The position numbers were made by a program, and so were the translations under genes. Under the pieces are notes generated by a model. That model was given only the letters and a program-made list of their open reading frames with translations, ran no database searches and was not told where the DNA came from. Positions 1 through 6,719 of a stretch of DNA of 6,719 bases are shown here, in pieces (positions within the stretch are counted from its first letter, which is position 1; each line of letters opens with the position of its first letter). This DNA is from Acidobacteriota bacterium (GTDB taxonomy: Bacteria > Acidobacteriota > Vicinamibacteria > Vicinamibacterales > CAVVIG01): contig QHWL01000108.1 of the NCBI GenBank assembly GCA_003222555.1, forward strand, positions 499-7,217, given 5' to 3'.

Positions 1-427
1 TAAAGAGGACCTCGCGCTGCTGATTCAGTCGTTCATCAACGAGTTCAACTCGAGCAATCAGAAGTCGATTGCCGGCTTGGACCACCAGGCCATGCGGATG
101 ATCGAGCAGTACGCCTGGCCCGGTAACGTGCGGGAGCTGAAGAACGTCATCGAGCGCGCGACGATTCTCGCGCCCGGACCGTTCATCGAACCGAAGCACC
201 TGCCGGCGGCGCTCGCCCACGAGCCGCCGGTGCAGCAGCAGCCCCAGGTCGCCTTGGCGCCCGGCACGACGGTCGAAGAAGCGGAACGGCGTTTGATCCA
301 AATGACGCTCGAGCACACGCGCGACAACAAAACGCGCGCGGCCGAGATTCTCGGCATCAGCCTGAAGACGCTGCACAACAAGCTCAACAAGCTTCGTCTG
401 AGACCGCGAAAGAATGACCAGCAGTGA
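1..427 (+). CDS. Sigma-54-dependent response regulator, NtrC family (3' part; 5' end outside window)
   Basis: This is the C-terminal 141 residues of a bacterial enhancer-binding protein that activates RNA polymerase carrying sigma-54. It is read from base 2 and stops with TGA at 425-427. The first half is the end of the AAA+ domain, with the family hallmark WPGNVREL (sensor-2 region) followed by KNVIERA. After a Gln/Pro-rich linker comes a Fis-type helix-turn-helix, with TRAAEILGIS and TLHNKLNKL as its two helices. The receiver domain and GAFTGA loop lie upstream of the window, so a receiver is inferred from the histidine kinase that follows on the same strand rather than seen. A one-component activator of the same family cannot be excluded. 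The kinase starts 110 bases downstream, and a sigma-54 promoter lies at about 3106, which makes local targets plausible. Family assignment is firm; the exact regulon is unknown. Confidence 0.95.
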   Translation, partial: KEDLALLIQSFINEFNSSNQKSIAGLDHQAMRMIEQYAWPGNVRELKNVIERATILAPGPFIEPKHLPAALAHEPPVQQQPQVALAPGTTVEEAERRLIQMTLEHTRDNKTRAAEILGISLKTLHNKLNKLRLRPRKNDQQ

Positions 428-433
428 GGGTCG

Positions 434-520
434 AGGTTCAGGGTTCCAGGTTCAGGGTTCAGGTTCTAGGGGCAGGTTCGGTCGAACCTTGAAACCCTGA
501 ACCCCTGAACCCCTGAACCC
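434..520. repeat. Long inverted repeat built of CTGAACCC / GGGTTCAG units
   Basis: The left arm holds a 13-base unit AGGTTCAGGGTTC twice (434-446 and 448-460), then a partial third copy. The right arm holds the 8-base unit CTGAACCC three times without a break (497-504, 505-512, 513-520). The arms are complementary, and the centre is itself a perfect hairpin, AGGTTCG (474-480) with CGAACCT (483-489) around a 2-base loop. It fills most of the gap between the regulator and the kinase gene. It has no T-run after the stem, so it is not a classical terminator, but a transcript through it would fold strongly and could attenuate or protect mRNA. Similar elements are common in Acidobacteriota intergenic DNA as I recall; the origin is unknown. 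Confidence 0.85.
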
Positions 521-537
521 GATAGATACTGAGTATT

Positions 538-2445
538 GTGCGCCTAGGCATCAAAGGGAAACAGGTTCTCGGCGTTACGTCGCTCGTCGGCGCGGTCGTC
601 GTGGTGTTGAGCCTGCTGAACCTTGCGCGGCTCGCTCGAGTGAGCCTCGAAGAAAGCCAGGCCCGGGCAGACTTTATCGCGCGCGCCATCTATCAGCGGG
701 CGCGGGAAGTGATTCGCGAAGGCTCCGATCCGTACAAGGCGCTGCGCGCCGATCCCGGTCTGCGGTCGATTCTCACCTCGAGTCTCTACTCCAAGAACGT
801 GACGTTTGCGGCGATCGTCGACGTGTACGACCTCGTCGTCGCGCACGCCGATCCCGCTCTCGACGGTCAGCCGCTGCCGCCGGGCGGCGACCTGAGCAGG
901 CTCCTGTCGCGTCCGGCGCTGTCGCAGCTGGTGGCCATCTACTCGGGCCAGGGGCGCAATCTGGAGCTCCAGCAGCCGTTGCTGCTCGGCAACACCCAGT
1001 TCGCGTCCCTCCGCATCGGCGTTTCGACGCTGTTGATCCGGCAGGACCTCGACGCGTCGCTCAGACCCGCCACGGCCGCCGCCTTCGCGGCGCTGGCGAT
1101 CTCGGTGCTCGTGGCGAGCCTGCTGGCGCAGCTGTTGCTCCGGCCGATTCACGTCATTCGAAGCGGCTTGACGCGGCTCGGTCAGGGTGAGTTCGGCGTC
1201 CGTCTCGATCTCAATCAGCACGACGAGTTCGGTGATTTGGGAAACTTCTTCAACACGGTCAGCGCGCAGTTGTCCGCCGATCGGTCGCAGATGGCCGGGC
1301 AGGTGGCGCACCTGGAATCGGCCGTCGAGCATCTGGAAGACGCCGTGGCCATCGTCAGCCCGAGCGGCGAGGTGCTCTTTGCGAACCCGGCGATGCGCGC
1401 GCTGCTGCCGGCCGCAGCCGCCGGTGCTTCGTTCGAGGGCATCGTCGGGCCCGATCATCCGCTGCGCCGGTTGTCCGAGCAGACGCTCATGAGCCGCCAG
1501 TCGCGCGGCCCCGTGACGGCGACGTTCCCACGGCGTCGGGAGTCTGTTTCCGACGAGGACGCCGACCAGAAGACTCCCGACCCGGTCGGCGAGCGGCTCA
1601 TCATGACGCACGCCGTGAACGCTCCCAATGGCGAGCTGCTCGGCATCATGCTGGTCGCGCGCAATCTCGAGTATCTGAGTCAGGTGCAGTCGACCATCCG
1701 GTACTCGCGCAAACTGGCCGCGCTCGGCCGATTGTCGGCCGGCGTCGCGCACGAAGTGAAGAACCCGCTGAACGCGATGATGATCCATCTCGAGCTGCTG
1801 CGCCAGCAGTTCGGGCAGGAGACGGCGGCCGCGCGCACCGTGGCCGCCGGCGGCCGCACCGCAGCAGCGGCGATGGTGACGGAGGCGCCACCGATCGACG
1901 CGCGCGCCGCGACGGAGCATGTCGATGTGATTGCCAGCGAGATCCGGCGGCTCGACGAGGTGGTGCATGGCTTCCTCAAGTTCACCAGGACCGAAGATCT
2001 GAAGCTGCAGCCTGTCCGCCTCACTGCGCTCGTCGACGAGGTCGTGCCGATCGTCCGCCCTGAAGCGGAGCGTCACGGCGTCACGTTGACCGTGGAGTGC
2101 GACGGCGCGCCCGACGTCAACGGCGATCCGGCGATGCTGCGTCAGGCGTTTCTGAATCTGGCGCTCAATGCGTGTCAGGCGATGCCCGACGGCGGCACGC
2201 TGCGCATCCAGTGCGAAGCGGCGCGCGGCCGGCGCGTGGCGGTGGCGTTTGCCGATACCGGCGTCGGCATCAAACCCGAGGATCTGGAGCGGATCTTCGA
2301 TCTGTATTTCACGACCAAAGCCACCGGGAGCGGCATCGGCCTGTCGATGGTGTATCGCACTGTCCAGATGCACGACGGCGAAATTGAGGTACAGTCGACT
2401 CCTGGGGCCGGAACGACGTTCCGAGTGTTGCTACCGCAGGCGTAG
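538..2445 (+). CDS. Membrane sensor histidine kinase (HAMP-PAS-HisKA-HATPase)
   Basis: This is a 635-residue sensor kinase of the NtrB/AtoS/PilS type, the likely partner of the NtrC-type regulator upstream. Start is GTG at 538; an in-frame TAG at 523 leaves no other standard start, and no clear ribosome site is visible. Order of parts: membrane segment about 9-29; extracytoplasmic sensor about 30-176 (Cache-like by size only); second membrane segment about 178-201; HAMP from about 202 (RPI, then DEFGDL at 229-234); PAS from about 260. HisKA carries phosphoacceptor His405 in AHEVKNPLNA. The ATPase domain shows the N box (N540, N544), the G1 box DTGVGI at 573-578, an F-box-like FDLYFTTK, the G2 box GSGIGL at 598-603 and GAGTTF near the end, so it should be active. 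Oddities are a basic-acidic insert in the PAS domain (about 330-352) and an Ala-rich insert of about 30 residues between the two HisKA helices (about 427-458). The signal sensed is unknown. Confidence 0.95.
   Translation: MRLGIKGKQVLGVTSLVGAVVVVLSLLNLARLARVSLEESQARADFIARAIYQRAREVIREGSDPYKALRADPGLRSILTSSLYSKNVTFAAIVDVYDLVVAHADPALDGQPLPPGGDLSRLLSRPALSQLVAIYSGQGRNLELQQPLLLGNTQFASLRIGVSTLLIRQDLDASLRPATAAAFAALAISVLVASLLAQLLLRPIHVIRSGLTRLGQGEFGVRLDLNQHDEFGDLGNFFNTVSAQLSADRSQMAGQVAHLESAVEHLEDAVAIVSPSGEVLFANPAMRALLPAAAAGASFEGIVGPDHPLRRLSEQTLMSRQSRGPVTATFPRRRESVSDEDADQKTPDPVGERLIMTHAVNAPNGELLGIMLVARNLEYLSQVQSTIRYSRKLAALGRLSAGVAHEVKNPLNAMMIHLELLRQQFGQETAAARTVAAGGRTAAAAMVTEAPPIDARAATEHVDVIASEIRRLDEVVHGFLKFTRTEDLKLQPVRLTALVDEVVPIVRPEAERHGVTLTVECDGAPDVNGDPAMLRQAFLNLALNACQAMPDGGTLRIQCEAARGRRVAVAFADTGVGIKPEDLERIFDLYFTTKATGSGIGLSMVYRTVQMHDGEIEVQSTPGAGTTFRVLLPQA
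1535..1581. repeat. Inverted repeat inside the kinase gene (PAS region)
   Basis: An exact 11-base arm GTCGGGAGTCT (1535-1545) is matched by AGACTCCCGAC (1571-1581) around a 25-base loop. It encodes the FPRRRES...DEDADQKTPD stretch (about residues 330-349), which interrupts the PAS domain with a basic then acidic run. Palindromic elements that become part of coding sequence as Arg-rich PRRRES-like peptides are known in other bacteria. Whether this is such an insertion is inference. Confidence 0.6.
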
Positions 2446-2446
2446 G

Positions 2447-2453
2447 GGTGAGG
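2447..2453 (+). promoter_or_regulatory. Ribosome binding site of the lipoprotein gene
   Basis: GGTGAGG lies just upstream of the ATG at 2456 and only one base after the kinase stop codon at 2443-2445. It supports ATG 2456 as the start and translation from the same mRNA as the kinase. The reading frame is open much further upstream inside the kinase gene, but that part is a shadow frame. Confidence 0.6.
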
Positions 2454-2484
2454 CGATGCCCGAATGCACGAATGCTCGATTGCG
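2454..2484. repeat. Short tandem repeat CGAATGC(N) covering the lipoprotein start
   Basis: Three 8-base units run back to back: CGAATGCA (2461-2468), CGAATGCT (2469-2476) and the degenerate CGATTGCG (2477-2484). A further degenerate copy (CGATGCC, 2454-2460) contains the start codon itself. The repeat encodes the first residues of the lipoprotein signal peptide (PECTNARLR). A small hairpin, CGGAG (2489-2493) with CTCCG (2497-2501) inside CAAAC (2485-2489) and GTTTG (2517-2521), follows directly. Confidence 0.65.
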
Positions 2485-3082
2485 CAAACGGAGATCCTCC
2501 GCCTGCGCGTTCTTGTGTTTGTCCGTTGGTGTATTGCTGATGTCGGGGTGCTCCCGCGCACGCGCCAAGACCGAGCCCGACGCACCGGCGCTCAACGTGC
2601 CCGTGCCGCCGCCGCGCGAAGTGGAAGTCGCCGACGCCACCCTGCCGGCGCCGCCGCCACCGCCGCCCCCAGAAGAGCCCGCGCGGCGTGCGCCGGCGGC
2701 CCCCCCGGCGCCCGTGCGTCCGCGTCCCGCACCGCCCAGGCCAGAACCCGCGCCCGTGCCCGCAGCCGCCGCGCCCGCGCCCGCGGAGCCGCCCAAACCG
2801 GTGGAAGAACCGGCCAAGCCGCCGACAACCACTCTCCAGACGGCCCCGACGGGAAACGAAGGTGAAGTCGAGCGAACCATTCGTACCGTGCTGACGAAGG
2901 CGACGGCCGATCTCAATCGCATCGACTACCGCGCGCTGAATGCCGACGCGCGCACGCAGTACGACACCGCCAAACGATTTGTGACGCAGGCGCAGCAGGC
3001 CTTGCGAGCGAAGAATCTGGTGTTCGCCAGAAACCTCGCCGACAAAGCGGCCGCGCTTGCGGCTCAGCTGGGTGGCAAGTAG
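2456..3082 (+). CDS. Proline-rich lipoprotein with helical C-terminal domain, function unknown
   Basis: This is a 208-residue protein with no recognised function. The N-terminus is a lipoprotein signal: basic RLRKRR at 8-13, a hydrophobic stretch at about 16-29 and lipobox MSGC with Cys32 as the lipidated residue. Residues about 41-123 are a Pro/Ala/Glu-rich linker, with seven prolines in a row at 66-72, long enough to reach away from the membrane. Residues about 135-208 look like amphipathic helices, with a YDTAKRFVTQAQQAL stretch and LADKAAALAAQL at the end, suggesting a small helical bundle. ATG 2456 is chosen because it has a ribosome site and places the signal peptide correctly. It follows the kinase stop by 10 bases, so co-transcription is likely, and it may work in the envelope with the kinase sensor domain; that link is inference. 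Unusually, the first codons are part of a CGAATGC tandem repeat. Confidence 0.85.
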   Translation: MPECTNARLRKRRSSACAFLCLSVGVLLMSGCSRARAKTEPDAPALNVPVPPPREVEVADATLPAPPPPPPPEEPARRAPAAPPAPVRPRPAPPRPEPAPVPAAAAPAPAEPPKPVEEPAKPPTTTLQTAPTGNEGEVERTIRTVLTKATADLNRIDYRALNADARTQYDTAKRFVTQAQQALRAKNLVFARNLADKAAALAAQLGGK

Positions 3083-3105
3083 CACAAACTGGGGCCAACA
3101 TCCTC

Positions 3106-3121
3106 TGGCACCCGGCTTGCT
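3106..3121 (+). promoter_or_regulatory. Sigma-54 (-24/-12) promoter
   Basis: TGGCAC (3106-3111), five bases, then TTGCT (3117-3121) matches the sigma-54 consensus TGGCAC-N5-TTGCW, with the required GG (3107-3108) and GC (3119-3120) exactly ten bases apart. It lies 24 bases after the lipoprotein stop and points toward nrdJ. Transcription would begin near 3131-3133, just where a series of hairpins begins. A sigma-54 activator gene sits upstream in this window. Its enhancer sites would have to lie within the lipoprotein gene; I could not identify them. No IHF site was evident. Confidence 0.8.
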
Positions 3122-3127
3122 TTTATT

Positions 3128-3273
3128 GAGGTCAACCTCGTTTCTTCCCGCGATCTCCGGGAGGAAAAAATCCTGCTAATCAGCCTGCCTGTGCACCAAG
3201 GGAGGCGGTCGAAAGACAGCCTCCCCGCCTGCCACTCTTTCAACATCTTGCGAGTGCCCTAAAACGGGGGCAC
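3128..3273 (+). ncRNA. Candidate structured RNA (leader or small RNA) after the sigma-54 promoter
   Basis: Four hairpins follow one another. P0 is GAGG (3128-3131) with CCTC (3136-3139). P1 is TTTCTTCCCG (3141-3150) with CGGGAGGAAA (3158-3167), ten pairs including one T-G wobble, and a 7-base loop. P2 is GGGAGGC (3200-3206) with GCCTCCC (3219-3225), a single G-A mismatch, a 3-pair GTC/GAC stem and a GAAA tetraloop (3211-3214). P3 is GTGCCC (3254-3259) with GGGCAC (3268-3273). No convincing small protein gene lies in this region. No poly-T follows the last stem, so the end of a separate small RNA is not defined; it may be the leader of a long nrdJ transcript. I did not recognise a cobalamin riboswitch. 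An RNA motif named nrdJ has been described upstream of such genes, as I recall; I cannot say whether this is it. Confidence 0.45.
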
Positions 3274-3285
3274 CATATGTAGTGG
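3270..3285 (+). promoter_or_regulatory. Candidate NrdR box
   Basis: The 16 bases here fit the NrdR box consensus (ACAC-W-ATATAT-W-GTGT) at 12 of 16 positions by eye, with the CAC...ATAT...GTG core in place and imperfect two-fold symmetry. NrdR is the ATP/dATP-sensing repressor of ribonucleotide reductase genes. The site ends nine bases before the -35 hexamer of the probable nrdJ promoter. NrdR usually uses two boxes a whole number of helical turns apart; I did not find a convincing second copy, which lowers confidence. Confidence 0.5.
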
Positions 3286-3293
3286 TTACACGC

Positions 3294-3322
3294 TTGACAA
3301 ACGAGCTGCCGAGGCTCATATT
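3294..3322 (+). promoter_or_regulatory. Probable sigma-70-type promoter of nrdJ
   Basis: TTGACA (3294-3299) is a perfect -35 hexamer, and CATATT (3317-3322) is a 4-of-6 match to the -10 hexamer with the ideal 17-base spacing. Transcription should begin near 3329, giving nrdJ a leader of about 150 bases. The candidate NrdR box directly upstream supports its role as the nrdJ promoter. Confidence 0.6.
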
Positions 3323-3328
3323 GGCCGT

Positions 3329-3478
3329 CTGGTCCCAAGAAATTGCGTCGCGAGGATTCCTGGCGTTTGGCCGGCGGACCAAGGTTGTCCGGATTCCGTA
3401 CGGTCACGCGTCATCCAATAAGGCTACCGAGGTCGAGTCCGGGGTGGGTGCATGATCGGTTAGTTCAGTGGAGGGCTC
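3329..3478 (+). promoter_or_regulatory. nrdJ 5' leader with hairpin, mini-ORF and ribosome binding site
   Basis: The leader contains a small hairpin, CGGAC (3375-3379) with GTCCG (3387-3391), and a self-complementary CCGTACGG (3396-3403). A three-codon reading frame, ATG ATC GGT TAG (3452-3463), lies behind a G-rich stretch and ends 15 bases before the nrdJ start. The nrdJ ribosome site is GGAGGG (3470-3475), three bases from the ATG, which is closer than usual. No cobalamin riboswitch signature was recognised. Confidence 0.4.
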
Positions 3479-6379
<2,901 letters not shown>

Positions 6380-6384
6380 AGCGG

Positions 6385-6429
6385 TCTTCACAATCCTGTA
6401 GTGGCGCAGGCCTTCAGAGACTGTGAAGA
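6385..6429 (+). terminator. Inverted repeat after nrdJ, possible transcript end
   Basis: TCTTCACA (6385-6392) and TGTGAAGA (6422-6429) form an exact 8-pair stem five bases after the nrdJ stop. A smaller CCTG (6395-6398) and CAGG (6407-6410) stem lies inside. It is followed by an A-rich stretch rather than a T-run, so it is not a standard intrinsic terminator. It may mark the mRNA 3' end or stabilise it. Confidence 0.4.
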
Positions 6430-6441
6430 AAACACGTTCAA

Positions 6442-6501
6442 CGCAGAGACCGCAGAGGCCGCAGAGAAGAAATGCCCAAGGATTTCTCGGCGTGCTCTGC
6501 G
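6442..6501. repeat. CGCAGAG(R)C tandem repeat with hairpin partner
   Basis: Three 9-base units run back to back: CGCAGAGAC (6442-6450), CGCAGAGGC (6451-6459) and CGCAGAGAA (6460-6468). The complement CTCTGCG occurs at 6495-6501, and AGAAAT (6468-6473) pairs with ATTTCT (6482-6487), so the whole block can fold into a long hairpin. It resembles dispersed CGCAGAG elements seen between genes in Acidobacteriota and related metagenomes, from memory. Confidence 0.75.
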
Positions 6502-6719
6502 AGCTCGTTTGCCTACTGCGACGCCGCTTTTTCAGCGTTGACCGATGAGCGCGCCGTCCAGCTGGTCAAGCAGGGCCGAATGAGGTCGCCCGTGGCTCGG
6601 TCCTCGCCAACCTCCTTGGCCAGGACAACGAGGAGTACGGCATCATCACGGTCTACCTGCGGTTGAAAACCCTCGCGCCGCCGTCGACCGAGCGGCAGAT
6701 GCAGGGTCGCGGCGGGCGC
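6472..6719 (+). pseudogene. Unrecognised gene fragment with apparent frameshift; runs off window end
   Basis: Two neighbouring frames look protein-like in succession. The frame from ATG 6472 reads ...ALTDERAVQLVKQGR up to about 6578, then becomes low-complexity and stops at TGA 6664-6666. The frame beginning near 6579 reads NEVARGSVLANLLG, then EEYGIITVYLRLKTL, and stays open to 6719, but it has no start codon of its own. One extra base near 6576-6581 would join them as QGR-NEVARGS, so a single-base deletion or a sequencing error is the simplest reading. The first 15 or so codons come from the CGCAGAG hairpin block, so the true start is uncertain, and no signal peptide is apparent. I do not recognise the family. 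The 3' part lies outside the window. Confidence 0.4.

Noticed and set aside
544..2373. A 609-codon open frame on the - strand, antisense to the histidine kinase
   Set aside because: Same antisense artefact in GC-rich DNA; the + strand product has every kinase motif.
2168..2455. 5' extension of the lipoprotein frame back into the kinase gene
   Set aside because: The extension is an Arg/Ala/Ser-rich shadow frame. ATG 2456 has a ribosome site and gives a proper lipoprotein signal.
3141..3170. Intrinsic terminator for the lipoprotein transcript
   Set aside because: The stem is strong but is followed by A residues, not T, on the + strand, so it is listed as RNA structure instead.
3191..3262. Small 23-codon frame starting with GTG after the sigma-54 promoter
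   Set aside because: No ribosome site at a suitable distance, unremarkable residues, and it runs straight through the GAAA-loop hairpin.
3064..3382. Short - strand open frames across the intergenic region
   Set aside because: No ribosome sites, no recognisable motifs, and the region is better explained by promoters and RNA structure on the + strand.
3459..3474. tRNA D-arm-like string GGTTAGTTCAGTGG
   Set aside because: No acceptor stem, anticodon arm or T-arm follows; nrdJ begins a few bases later.
3231..3478. Cobalamin riboswitch ahead of the B12-dependent reductase
   Set aside because: Expected by function, but I could not find the conserved B12-box pattern or the matching core helices; only unrelated hairpins were seen.

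Overview
The window is GC-rich bacterial chromosome with every recognisable gene on the + strand. The gene types (NtrC-type regulator plus membrane histidine kinase, proline-rich lipoprotein, long NrdJ with a C-terminal zinc ribbon), the high GC with strong codon bias, and the short-period hairpin repeats (CTGAACCC, CGAATGC and CGCAGAG families) between genes fit Acidobacteriota, perhaps the Vicinamibacteria branch. That assignment rests on style and memory of such genomes, not on a search.

Layout: 1-427 is the C-terminal end of a sigma-54-dependent response regulator (end of the AAA+ domain plus Fis-type helix-turn-helix). 428-537 is a short intergenic region filled by a long inverted repeat made of CTGAACCC-type units. 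538-2445 is a full-length membrane sensor histidine kinase (two membrane segments, periplasmic sensor, HAMP, PAS, HisKA, HATPase), probably the partner of the regulator. 2456-3082, 10 bases later, is a small lipoprotein with a proline-rich linker and a helical C-terminus. 3083-3478 is a regulatory region. It holds a near-consensus sigma-54 promoter (GG-N10-GC geometry), a run of strong RNA hairpins including one with a GAAA tetraloop, a candidate NrdR box, a sigma-70-type promoter (TTGACA-N17-CATATT) and a leader of about 150 bases. 3479-6379 is nrdJ, the adenosylcobalamin-dependent class II ribonucleotide reductase, with all expected active-site residues. 6380-6719 holds a terminator-like inverted repeat, a CGCAGAG hairpin repeat and the start of an unrecognised gene that appears frameshifted.

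How the parts may work together: the kinase probably phosphorylates the NtrC-type regulator, which would activate sigma-54 promoters. A sigma-54 promoter lies just downstream of the same cluster, so the system may drive either a small structured RNA or a long-leader transcript into nrdJ. nrdJ also seems to have its own housekeeping promoter beside a candidate NrdR site, so dNTP supply could respond both to nucleotide status (NrdR) and to an envelope signal (two-component system). The link between the two-component system and nrdJ is inference. The most interesting part of the window is the 3083-3478 region.
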